Notes: generated from the sequence alone by a model not told the origin. A DNA stretch of 34,435 bases from Termitomyces sp. T153 (GCA_018296165.2 JACKQL020000234.1:1-34435); one strand, 5' to 3'. Shown: positions 10,404-20,420, counted from the first letter of the stretch. A program made the numbers and translations.

Positions 10404-10667
10404 CTCAAATTCCTCCTCTTCCTCCTCCTCTCTGGCCTTAATCTTCTCCTTCCCTTTGCTCTTTGGGGTTGTTGCCACTCTTGGAAATGTTGCCAAGCCC
10501 TTAGCAATGCTGCCAGCCACATGCTTGGGAGTGGAGGGCCCAGCCACCCCAATGCCCCCTTGATTTGTGCTAACAATGCCCCCATGACCCTCACTCCACT
10601 CCACACTTGTTGCCACCACTAACACATGTGGAGGGTGCTGGAAGAAGAATTGGTCATCTATAGATAA

Positions 10668-11834
10668 TATCAGGTTCCACTGACTATGGCAGCTCAGCTA
10701 CACTAGGTGAATCCTTACTAGGTGGATGTGATTCCCTGCACTGATAATTGGGCACTCAGAGAAGGTCTAAGCATGAGGGACATGTGAGGACAATCAATGA
10801 GGAGTGATCTGAACAAGTTCAGGGTGGTCTAGAGGAGTCTAGGACAGGTTGTGGGGAAAGGGTCAGACTTGATGGAAGTGTCAGGTACTGGTTCAGAAGC
10901 AAGTATTAGAGGTGTGGGGCCAATGGAGGCAATATAAGTGATAGGAGCAGGGCCAGAGTTTGATGGAGGATCAACAGAGGTTGATAGCTTTTGGAGCTGA
11001 GCAAATAGCAAGGTCTGGAGTTAGTTTAAAGAGTGTTTGAGTTTGTAATTGTAAGCAGAGAGTTTGTAAGGCATTAAAGTTGAAAGGACTTGAGCACAGT
11101 AATGAAAATGGAGTTGGATGAGACAAGACAGAGTTGAGACAAGATTGAGACAGGAACAAAAATAGATTTGAGCAGAGATATGAAATAATAATAAGAATGA
11201 TAATGAAAACAGAGATGAGGCAAGACCAGGAGACTGAGATAAGGCTGGGAGATGGAGAGAAGAGGAAATGTAACATGGAACACAAAGCACAAGGCAGAAA
11301 CAATCAGAAACACATCAGGCAAGGCAGGTAGGTAGGTAATATCAAGACTAGAGTACAAGGAGCTACTCTACAACTTATATACTAACTACTGGAGAGTCAG
11401 GGGACAGCAGGTGTGATGGTGGGGCTTGACAGAGTTGCACAGAATCAATAGGTATCAGTTGTAATCAGGGAATGGGCTGCAGTGATATTCTGATAGGATC
11501 AGTTGAGGATGCAGGCCATTCTGGGGTTGTCATGATGCTTTAGAGTTAGTTGGGCAGACTAGGGGGAGGAGTTGGTGATGTGTGGTAGAGTCAGGAATGA
11601 CAGGAGAAGGTCCCAGGAACTTGAAAGGGTCAAGGGAAGCATCAACAGCTGTGGAGAAGGCATTGGAGTTAGCCAAGAGGCCATTGGGGTTTGCTAGAGA
11701 AGTGTCAGAGTTACCTGGGGTGTGCGCTAAAGGTGTACAATGGTTGGGGGAGTTCAATGGGGCATCAGGGGAAAGTCCAGGTAAGCAAGCAGGTTGGTAA
11801 TGATGTTTGGGGGTCTAGGGAGTGGGTCCTGACA
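10668..11834 (-). mobile_element. Family-A LTR, CpG-depleted, minus strand
   Basis: This 1167-base LTR starts TATCAGGTTCCACTGAC (first TG mutated to TA) and ends GGGTCCTGACA on the + strand. It has the promoter box CTTATATA at 11374-11381 and almost no CG. On its right, 11835-11847 resembles a decayed polypurine tract (minus strand AAGGAGAAGTGA), so this was the 3' LTR of a minus-strand element whose body is gone. The left flank GATAA (10663-10667) has no partner on the right. It borders the antisense ORF of element B, and a second LTR of the same family in the opposite direction begins at 11848. Confidence 0.85.
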
Positions 11835-11847
11835 TCACTTCTCCTTA

Positions 11848-12651
11848 TACATCACCAATTCATCTCCCTGGTTTGCCTAACCAACCCCAGAGCATCACAA
11901 TGACCCCAGAATGACCCACATCCCTGACTGATCCCATCAAAATACTACTGTGGCCTGCCCCTGATCACAACCAACACTCATCAACTCCACATGGCTCCAT
12001 CAAGCCCCACCATCTCACTCACTGTCCCCCAGAGCTCTCCCATAGTCAGTATATAAGTCATAGAATAGTACCTCGTATGCTAGTCTTGATATTATATTAA
12101 CTAGTTACTTGTGTCTTGTGTTTCTTTCTGTCTCCATTTCTATTTTTAGTCTCAAATCTATTTCTTTCTCAGTTCTGTCTTGTTTTGTCTCTGTCTCACC
12201 TTAACTGTTTCTATTTCCTTTGTTTTCCTAAGTCCCTTTCATCTCCAATGTCATTCTAAACTCCATGCACATGCTACAACCTTCAAACATTCTTACAACA
12301 ACTCCAGACCTCACCCCTTGATTGGCTCCAGAACTCATCAGTCCTGATTGATCTCCCATCAAACACAGGCTCTGCTCCCATCACTTGCAAAGCCTCCACC
12401 TACCCCACATTCTATTTATGCACCTACAAACTTGTTCCTGACACCTGCCTAAGCCAAACATTTTATATACTTGGTCTTAGACTTTCCCAGACTACTCTGG
12501 ACTTGCTTGGACTGCTCTTCTTGGCTTTCCCTTGCAAGTTCCTACAATCTGCACTACCTCCAGAGTGCTAGGTTATAAGTGCAGGACATTGTGTCTGTCT
12601 AGTAAGGACTTGCCAGTGTAGCTGAGCCCTCATAGTCAGTGGAACCTGACA
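11848..12651 (+). mobile_element. Element A 5' LTR, 5'-truncated
   Basis: These 804 bases align base for base in length with 22339-23142, the last part of the element's 3' LTR, with mostly transition differences. The first third of the LTR is missing on the left. It ends in GGAACCTGACA at 12651, directly before the primer-binding site. TATA box, start site and U5 are intact. CG is nearly absent. Confidence 0.85.
12050..12094 (+). promoter_or_regulatory. LTR promoter: TATA box and presumed transcription start of element A
   Basis: TATATAAG lies at 12050-12057 and AGTCTTGATATTA at 12082-12094, 32 bases downstream from the start of the TATA box, the usual place for a Pol II start. This pair is kept in all family-A LTRs in the window (for example TATATAAG at 21403-21410 and 22541-22548). 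The start sequence is the exact complement of the primer-binding site at 12652. Confidence 0.7.
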
Positions 12652-12664
12652 TAATATCAAGACT
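12652..12664 (+). promoter_or_regulatory. Self-complementary primer-binding site of element A
   Basis: TAATATCAAGACT starts at the first base after the 5' LTR. It is perfectly complementary over 13 bases to AGTCTTGATATTA at 12082-12094, the presumed 5' end of the transcript. Elements of the Tf1/sushi group prime reverse transcription with the folded 5' end of their own RNA through about 11 such bases, in place of a tRNA. The match ends at the presumed RNA 5' end, which supports the same mechanism here. Confidence 0.75.
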
Positions 12665-14560
12665 CCCCCTTACCCCAATCTTGATGTCTGTGTATAACCT
12701 TGTGTACAATCCCAAATGAGCTCTGCACCTTAGTTGAAGAAATCCACACCAGTCCAAACCTCTGTCTGTTTAAAGACCCTCTGGACCCCTCCTCCTTTCT
12801 TGTGCAATGTAAGGTACCCATCAGAAAGCAAAGCAAAGCCCCACCTCCTATTCCCTGCCAGCAGGAAGAGCTTAATGTGGTGTCTAATATCCTGAGAAGC
12901 CTCAATCCTGTGGAGAGACTATTTGACCAACCTGCCACTCACACCCTGGCCCTCTCTGCTCATTCCCAGGCAAACTCTATCCCCAGTGCCTTCCATACCT
13001 GGGACCAGCCCACCAAACTCCATACCCAATGCCCCCCCCCCCACATGTCAATGATAACACCAGCCTCAACAAGCCTGGTAATCCCACTCATGAGCCCACC
13101 CCATGCAACAGTCCTCCTCAAGACAGACCCCTACACTTCAACCTCTGCACCCCCATGTCAACACCCCTCTACCCCACCAGAACATCCCAGTTCCCCCAAA
13201 GCAACCCATGGGCTCTGGGGCACCCTGACCCCCTCTTCCCATCAACTCCCCTCATCCCCCACCTGCTCCAATGCCCAACTCCCCCACTGACACCATTTAC
13301 TTTGGACCCCCCACTCCTGGAGGACTCCCTCCTCCTTGTTGGGCCTCAGAGCCTCCCCCAGGCAATGTGGGCCAACCCCCTGGTAGTGGGCCTCCCAATG
13401 GCAGACCTCTTGAAGGATGGGCCTCAGCCATGGACAACATCCTCCCTTAGCACAGAAATGGGAACAACTATTACTACTACAATGCTGGATATCCACCCCA
13501 AACTCAGAACACCTAGGACAACACTTGCAATACATTGGCTTAGAAAGGAAAACTTGACATTCAAAAGCCCAAGTCTTTTATGGGTCATGACTCCCAGAAG
13601 TGGAGAACCTTCCTAATACAGTGTCTAACCATGTTCCAAGCTAAGCCTATTACTTTTCAGCTTGAGAGCTCATAAATAGCCTTTGCCACATCATATTTGC
13701 AGGGCATCACCTTTGACCACTATACTATGCTACTCTGGTTTGACCCCAACAACCCCATGCTCTCCAATTAGCTTGCCTTTACCCAGGAATTCTCCAGTAA
13801 GTTTGGCATCTTTGATACTGTAGTAGAAGCAGAGGAAAATCTCTTCAACCTTTGATTGCATGATAACAAATGCTTCACAACCTTCATTGTATGATTTGAA
13901 TTGGAGGCCTATGAAAAGGGATGGAATTACAATGCCCTCTGATTTGCCCTCTGTCATGCCCTATAACAAATCAAGGATGTCCTTTGCCTCACACCCAAAC
14001 AAACTACATACAATGGATACAAGGCACTTGTTATTCAGATTGACCAACATTATTAGGAAGACCAGTACAGCACTGCAGACCATGTGGAACACCTTCAGCA
14101 ATACCAACTAGTAGGCCAGAGCAACCAACAGCAACTAACCCTTGATCCCTGCCAACTCTGCCAACCCCACACCCCATTTCCCTCTAGGATGAGGACCTTT
14201 CAGTGCCAATTGAACTCTAGAGCAATGCCCCTCTGCCCAACTCAATGCCATTAACCTCTATGAGACCCTGGAACCCTGGGATGCCAACTCCAACAATCTT
14301 GAAGATGCACTAGACTGCACTGACAACCAAGAAGCCCTATGTGCAAACAAGATTTGGAATAGGCTCTGGATTGACATACTGGAGGAGATTCAGGAGAAAC
14401 AATAGAAGGAAGGTGCATGCATTCTATGTGGTGAGCAAGGACATTTTATCAGTGGATGCCCTAAATGCCAAGTAATGAGATGTGCTGTATGAACTATCAA
14501 CAGAAAAGACTGTGACTACTAGTTTATGGAGAACAAGTCAGCAGTTTAGGTCTTGAAGAT
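12665..14560 (+). pseudogene. Element A gag pseudogene with zinc knuckle
   Basis: The first open part (12700-13290) is a Pro/Ser/Thr-rich N-terminal region. A second frame to 13616 holds Pro-rich low complexity. The Gag capsid-like region follows in pieces broken by stops: KPKSFMGHDSQKWRTFLIQC, ITFDHYTMLLWFDPNN, LAFTQEFSSKFGIFDT (about 13560-13850), then a segment to about 14130 whose start reads FELEAYEK. A CCHC zinc knuckle, CILCGEQGHFISGC with the standard 2-4-4 spacing, sits at 14418-14459. This order fits agaricomycete chromovirus Gag. Protein would package RNA and form the particle. Frame changes between pieces and the many TGA/TAG codons show it is dead. A run of about ten C bases at 13033 may be one cause of frame loss. 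Confidence 0.8.
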
Positions 14561-15165
14561 GCACTAGACTGCAGATCAGACCCTGACATCTTCTCTGCCC
14601 TGGCCATACTCCTCCGCACAATGATACTCACCCCAGACAACCTCCCAGCACACCTCCCCTCCCACTCCCCCACAACCTCCTCCTCTACACCACCCTCCCC
14701 TTCTCTGACAGCCCTGTCCCCATGCTGGTTGACAGCAGCACCACAAATAACTTTATCAACAAATCTCTGGTAGCACTCACTCCCCAATGCCTCCAACATC
14801 TCCCCACTCTGATTCTCCTCAAACTCTTTGATGATAACCCCACCTCTGCCAGGGATATCACACACTGCATGGAGATGACCTTAACCTTCACCAATGGACA
14901 ATGCCAAGACCTCCAACTACTCATCACTAAACTACACCTCTCTGTCCCTGTTGTCCTAGGCTTCTCATGGCTCCACTCTACCAAACCCCATATCAACTGG
15001 CCCAGCCTCACTCTCCACCTTGACCAGGACAACTTGACCAACTCTGGACTAGTACCCTTCAATGTCTCACTCCCCTTCAAGAACTCCAAAGGTACAACCA
15101 ATGAACCCTGGACCCCCTCACAGCTCCACTTAAGATCCACATGGTCATTTGTCATCAACATCTGA
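14561..15165 (+). pseudogene. Element A first retropepsin-like domain
   Basis: An open stretch of 147 codons (14722-15165) reads MLVDSSTTNNFINKSL, then LLKLFDDNPTSARDITHCME, then VPVVLGFSWLHSTKPHINWP. The hydrophobic strand, the D-S-G-like active site and the later VVLGFSWL motif with I-N-W show an LTR-retrotransposon aspartic protease. The catalytic Asp (GAC, 14731-14733) is kept, but the next residues read S-S-T in place of S-G-A; each change is G to A after a C, as expected from CpG decay. Its end runs into a second domain of the same fold, which begins about 15181. Confidence 0.75.
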
Positions 15166-15730
15166 CTCAACAGCTCACTAGTGATTCTTCCTGCCCTCAT
15201 TAACAGTGGCACCTCTGGCACATTTGTTAGCAGCCAGCTTGACCTCCAATACAATGTCTTCAACAAGCCTCTTGAGCTCCAACTTTTTGATGGGAGCCCT
15301 ACCATAACAGGAATCACTCAATACTACAACAATGCCCTCACCCTTGACAACAACTTAAGGTTCCAGGCTCAGCTTCTCATCACCCAGCTCTTTCTGTTGA
15401 CTCCAATTGTGCTCAGACTTCTGTGGCTACAGGACATCAACCCTGACATTGACTAAAAGAACCTCACCATGCAATTTCTGGGCCCCAAAGCAAGTCTAGT
15501 GGCCACCATCCCCTCTGCCTCCAGTCCACCTCGAATTCCAACACCCCCAACCCCAATGCCAGCACCTCCAGAGCAATTCAAAGCCCTTCAACCCTCAATG
15601 GCAGCTAAGACAATGAAGACAATGCACTTCCACCTTGGTCCCTCCTGAGTAAATCTCAACAGCTGCCCTCCAACATACTCTGAAGTTGGTACAACCCTGC
15701 TACCACTCCAGACTCAGCCACTGCCACCCC
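15166..15730 (+). pseudogene. Element A second retropepsin-like domain and linker
   Basis: From 15181 a second protease-like domain reads LPALINSGTSGTFVSSQLDL, then ELQLFDGSPTITGITQYYNN, then TPIVLRLLWLQDINPDID. It repeats the order of the first domain (active-site loop, LFD block, IVL..WL motif, IDW-like end). Here the active site is N-S-G: the Asp codon is AAC (15202-15204), again the CpA product of CpG decay. Such a pair could work as an intramolecular dimer, whereas most retroviral proteases are homodimers of one domain; this is an inference. A Pro-rich linker (15480-15660) leads to the RT. Confidence 0.7.
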
Positions 15731-17275
15731 ATTGCCCCACCCCATCAACTCCAGAGATCTCAACATCAAAATCATTGGTGCCATCCCCTTCACACACATT
15801 TTGCAAGACAGCATCCCTGCCTTCCAACTGCAAATCATGCCAGCCCTTCCAGAAGAGTATCTCTGTGCAGAAACTGCTCTGCCAGAGTGCAAATCAGAGG
15901 AACAGATCCTATATGAAGTAGTTTCCCCAGAATATCATGAATTTGCTGTTATATTCTCTGAAGGGAGTGCAAAAGAACTTTCTCTGCATTGCTCCTATGA
16001 TTATAAGATTGATCTCAAAGAAGGCACCTCCCTCCCATTTGGCAAAATCTACAACATGTCCAAGGTTGAACTCTAGGCCCTGAAGGACTACCTCAATGAC
16101 ATGCTTGGCAAGGGTTTCATATGCCCATCAATCTCCACTGCTGGTGCTCCAGTCCTATTTGCCAACAAGAAGGATGGGTCACTCTGACTCTGTATTGATT
16201 ACTAGGGACTCAATAAAGTCACCAAAAAGAACTAGTACCCCCTCCTCTTGATTGGAGACCTTGTTGACCACTTCTGCAGTGCCAAGATCTACACAAAAAT
16301 AGACCTCTGCTCTGGCTACAACAATGTCTGGATCACTCCAGGATATGAATGGAAGACCACCTTTCACACCTGCTACAGCCTTTTTGAGTACCTAGTAATG
16401 TCCTTTGGAATGACTAACTCCTCCACCACTTTCCAGTACTTCATGAACAATATCTTCCATGACATGAACAATGTCTTTGTTATCATGTATCTAGACAACA
16501 TTCTGATCTACTTGAACTTACTGGAGGAGCATCTGGAGCACATCCACTGTGTCCTAGAATGACCCCAAGAATACCACCTTCATGCCAAACCCAAGAAATG
16601 CTCTTTCCATACTACAGAGGTTGAATACCTTGGAGTTATTGTCACCCCCAACAGCATATGTATGGACCCTGCCAAGATCAAAGCCATATTCAACTGGCCC
16701 CTGCTGTGAAATTTCAGGGAGGTACAGTCATTTCTGGAGTTTGCTAACTTCTATTGCTGGTTCATTAACAACTACTCTGGAATCACCAAACTTCTCAACC
16801 AACTCATGCAGAAAGACACCCCATGGGACTGGAACAGCAAGTGCCAAAACATGTTCCTCCTCCTGAAGAAGGTCTTCACCTCCACTCCAATCCTCTGCCA
16901 TTTTGACCCCTCCCTACCAATTGTGCTCAAATGCAAACACCTCCAACTATGCCATCACCAGGATACTTTCCCAGTTGGACTCTGGAGGCAAGGACCTCTG
17001 CCCCATCACCTTCTACACATGCTCAATAATCCCTGCAGAGCTCAACTACAATATCTATAATAAAGAACTCCTCATGATTGTCAAAGCCTTCTGCTAGTGG
17101 AGGGCCTACCTCAAAGGATCTCCACACTGCATTCAAGTCTACTCCAACCATAACAATCTGCAGTACTTCATAACCACAAAACAGCTCAGCCACCACCAAG
17201 CTCAATGGTCCAAAACCCTCTTGGAGTATGACTTTACCATCCACTACCACCCCAGACAACTTAGGCAAAGCCCAA
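15731..17275 (+). pseudogene. Element A reverse transcriptase and RNase H pseudogene
   Basis: In order: LPEEYLCAETALPECKSEEQ, a hinge (YHEFAVIFSEGSAKEL), the fingers ([33 protein letters not shown]), the palm ([35 protein letters not shown]), then the active site at 16488-16499, which reads YLDN in place of YLDD (GAC to AAC in the second Asp). The thumb and connection follow (KKCSFHTTEVEYLGVIV, VQSFLEFANFYCWFI), and RNase H from about 16800 to 17275 is frame-shifted. Stops at 16075, 16187, 16203 and 16560 break the frame. The sequence type is that of the Tf1/sushi chromoviruses. The enzyme copied element RNA inside the particle. Confidence 0.9.
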
Positions 17276-18110
17276 TGCCCTCACTTGGAGGTCCAACATG
17301 TATCCAAAAAAGTCATTTGAGGCTAAGCAGAACACATTCAACTATCAAGTGGTAATCCCCCCTGAGCATTTGCATGCCATGCTGATTATAAACAAAGAAG
17401 GAATCCTCCACCAAATCAGAAACTCACCTTCAGATTCCTTCTTCACCCAGCACAACTTGCACAATAGCTCTGCCAACTAGTCAAATGCCAACAACCCTTT
17501 CATGCTGTCTCCAGACTTCTGCCTCCTGCTCCAGAGTAGACAAATCTATGCTCCAGATCACAAGTACATTTGTCTCAACATACTCTGGCAGCACCACAAC
17601 CACAAACTCTGCAGGCATCTAGGAATTTGTAAGACTTTCCAGCTTATCTCCTAGACTTACTTTTGGCCAGAAATGAAGAAAGATATCACATGATATGTAA
17701 GGGCCTGCAAACCTTGCCTCTGAGCCAAAGTACTCCACCACTGCCCTCATGGACTGCTGAAGCCCCTCCCCATTGGTCACTGCCCTTGGTCCTCAATTTC
17801 AATGGACCACATTGTCAAGCTCCCCAACTCCAAAGGCTTTGATGCAATCCTCATTGTTGTCTGCTACCTCACCAAGCAAGCCCTCTTCATCCCCTGCCAC
17901 ACCACCAACAATGCCCCAGAGTTTGCCAAACTATTCCTTGAACATGTGTTCTCCAAGCATGGACTCCTGGACAACATCATCTCTGACTGCAGGCCCCTAT
18001 TTGTCTCCTGTTTCTGGACATTGCTATGCAAGGTGCTTGAAATAAAGACCAACCTCTTGACCACCTACCATCCAGAGACTGATGGACAGACAGAATGAGT
18101 AAACCAGACA
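17276..18110 (+). pseudogene. Element A integrase pseudogene, D,D35E triad intact
   Basis: A zinc-binding HHCC region lies at about 17580-17730 (HHNHKLCRHLGI, then YVRACKPCL). The core starts with SMDHIVKLPNSKGFDAILIV. The three acidic residues are kept: Asp 17805-17807, Asp 17985-17987 (SDCRPLFVS) and Glu 18093-18095 (TDGQTE), with exactly 35 residues between the second and third. The Glu is followed by TGA where an Arg (CGA) is usual. The frame 17802-18098 is open throughout. Integrase joins the cDNA to host DNA and makes the 5-base duplications seen around the solo LTRs here. Stops before and after the core mean no full protein is made. Confidence 0.9.
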
Positions 18111-18860
18111 TTGGAATAGTATCTCTGCCTCTACATTAACTATTTACAGAATGACTGGCATGCAGAACTCCCCCTTGCCAAGTTTACTTACAACAACATG
18201 CCTCATTCTGCCACTGAACTTTCCCCCTTCTACACCAACAAGGGCTATAACCCCCAACTCACACTATTCCTCAAAGATATTCCCTTCCATGTTACCCACA
18301 AAGTTGCTAAGGACCTTTGATCCCTCCACCAGTTTCTCCAGAATGAAATTGACACTGCCAATCAAGCATACTCCAAACATGCTGATGCCTAACAAGACCC
18401 TACCCCTGACTGGCCCCTGACACCTTGGTTTGGCTCAATTGGCAAAACCTCAAGACCCAGAGGCCCTCTATCAAACTCAACCATGAGTGACTTGGCTCCT
18501 TTAAGATTCTCCAGAAGGTCTCAATGCATGCCTACAGGCTTGACCTACTCCCAGGCCTGAAGGGCCTCTACCCCATCTTCCACATGCACCTCCTCAAAAA
18601 ATATGCTCTGGACTCATTTCCTGGACAATGCCCCAGTCAACCACCCCTCATCAAAGTCAAGGACAAATACCACTACAAAGTCAACTAGATTTTTGACTCC
18701 TGCTTGGTCTGCAGCTGGCCTCAATATTTGGTCCAGTGGAAGGGCTATGGGCCTGAGGACAACACTTGGGAACCCTGAATGAACCTCAATGGAGCCCCCA
18801 CCAAACTCCAGTACTTTCATCAACAACACCCCACCAAGCCCCAGGACTCCTGAGACAAGT
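18111..18860 (+). pseudogene. Element A integrase C-terminal region and chromodomain
   Basis: The integrase tail reads on past the TGA at 18096 as VNQTLE, then YLCLYINYLQNDWHAELPLA and KFTYNNMPHSATELSPFYTN, with a frameshift near 18300. A chromodomain follows at about 18690-18800 (SWPQYLVQWKGYGPEDNTWE, then a stop and MNLNGAPTKLQYF). The V-Q-W-K-G-Y-G-P-E-D-N-T-W-E core makes the element a chromovirus; in this group the domain can steer insertion to marked chromatin. Its end overlaps the last codons of the antisense ORF (18820). Confidence 0.85.
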
Positions 18861-20420
18861 AAACACAGATGGCATTAGTGGGTGTAACCCCTGCCTCCAT
18901 CTGAGCCACCACCACTGCCAAAATGTTGGGGTGACTTGGGAGGGACTTTCTAACATCCATGGCCACCTCCCATTACACCTCAGGATCTGCTGTTGTCCTC
19001 TATTGGTGCTCCACCAGTAAATGCCCCATCTGCCCCACTCCCTGCTCCAACTCCAGTAGAAAATCTCTGGGCATCCATGACAGCCCATTGTGAATAGACC
19101 CAAGCACAGCCAACTCTCTGTCAAGGAGAATCCTGTGCTCTCTGACCCAGTCTGCCAGATTATGTCAGCACAGCAGGAAATGGAAAAAACAAAATGATGT
19201 ATGAAGCACTCCCCATTGCCCCAAGGCCACCTTGTTGGCCAACCACTCCTCATGCTGTTGCCCTGTCTTTGCCCTGGCCCTGTCTCCCTCTGCAGCTCCT
19301 TGCTGCATCTGTGCCCTCTGCTCTGCCCATGCTTCCAACTGCCCCAGCCACTCCAGCAACCCCTGCACTTCCACTGACTCCTCTGTAATCATTTGCATGG
19401 CCCTCTCCAATTTCCATTGCACTAGGTCTCAGTCTCTCCACACCTTGTCACATTTCCACTGGACTCCATCATGGTTCCTCTCAACTCTCTGGACCTCCTC
19501 CTCACACAATGCCAGCAGTTGGGATAGTGCTTCCACTTGTTGCTGCCAAAATGCCTTGGGAACTATGGAGGAAGGACCAAAGGCCCCACCAGAACCCTCT
19601 ACTAGGGCCCTCATCTCTGGGAAATACACATGTGGCTCCAGGGGGCCTGCCATGGACTCCTCCTCTGGCAGCTGCTTACTAGGCCCTGCATCCAGTGCAG
19701 AAGATGCTTGCCACTTGCCCTTGTTGCACAATGTCAAGGCTGCCTCCCTTTGCCCACCCTGCAGGAGTCCTACCTTCATTGCAGACCACCCTGCACTGCC
19801 TCTGCCCTCCATTCTGGACCCACAACCTGACACCCTCCTCTTGCACCCCTTGAGCATCTGCTCTGCCACCCACACCACATCCCACCTCTGCTCCTCCAAT
19901 GCACAGGCCACATGCCAACTCAGTGAGATTGGGCACTTCTTGTGCCTTGAACAACATCAGATGCATACCAAGGTGTCCCAGCAGGAGCCCTGCACTGGCT
20001 TCTTGAATCTACAGTGCTCCCTGCAGCAAGCACAAAGGGTGCACTACAAATTGAATTAGTTTGACACCTGGCACAACAACACTGGATACTCATTGGAGCC
20101 TCTGCTTGGCACCACTCCAGGATTGGGGGACCCAATGCTTGCCCCACTGCCTCTGCAAACCTCTTTGGGGTCACCTCTGCCTAAAGAACCCACAACACCT
20201 CTAGAACAACCTGAATGTCTCTGGGATCAAAGTTAGGCCTTGACAAATGACCAACCAATGCTGGGGCTGATTCCAGTGGAGCTCCACCAAGAGACAAAAC
20301 TCCTGATGGGCCAGCCACTGCTGCAGATAATTGTGTCAATATATTAGTGACTCTGGAGCACAGAAAAAACAAGACCACACTTTTAACTTCAATACATGGC
20401 CTCCACCCATCTGCAGCCAC
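18820..20420 (-). pseudogene. Antisense cysteine-cluster / coiled-coil ORF of element A
   Basis: On the strand opposite to pol, one frame runs from the Cys cluster at about 20043 to the TGA at 18822-18820 with only a few stops (for example 19429 and 19165). The N-terminal piece (20420-20075; PALVGHLSRPNFDPRDIQVV, then TPKRFAEAVGQALGPPILEW) is in another frame, so an intron or frameshift lies near 20050-20070. The cluster reads CTLCACCREHCRF, GSCWDTLVC, then CCSRHKKCP (20043-19933), with one TGA in it. A Glu/Gln/Leu-rich probable coiled coil follows (QLEAWAEQRAQMQQGAAEGD). The C-terminal part reads LLDRELAVLGSIHNGLSWMP and AVVVAQMEAGVTPTNAICVY. The plan matches the antisense ORF of element B (9081-10625). 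Function unknown. Confidence 0.6.

Larger units (their letters stand above)
9081..10625 (-). pseudogene. Antisense cysteine-cluster / coiled-coil ORF of element B, with introns
   Basis: On the strand opposite to gag-pol a frame starts at ATG 10625 and reads through two short introns (10403-10350 and 10175-10125), both phase 0, to a TAG at 9083-9081. Exon 1 (74 codons) is basic then strongly acidic (KSKGKEKIKAREEEEEEEFE). Exon 2 has 58 codons. Exon 3 opens with a Cys cluster (NCWAENNSEGCWYP, then CYHCNNMRKECSYS, with Cys codons between 10115 and 10029), then a Lys/Ser/Asn-rich stretch with six Asn, an acidic stretch, and a probable coiled coil (ERVAGVEQRFQRELEAARKE). Stops at a few places (for example 9717 and 9477) make it a pseudogene; a stretch with stops at 9425-9480 may be a third intron. 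The cysteine spacing recalls zinc-binding modules seen in agaricomycete hypothetical proteins. Function unknown; DNA or RNA binding is an inference. Confidence 0.65.

Noticed and set aside
13033..13042. Run of about ten C bases as a programmed frameshift site
   Set aside because: It lies in low-complexity gag sequence between two overlapping frames of an inactive copy; a decay or sequencing slip is as likely. A similar C run at 26550 is in a dead pol.
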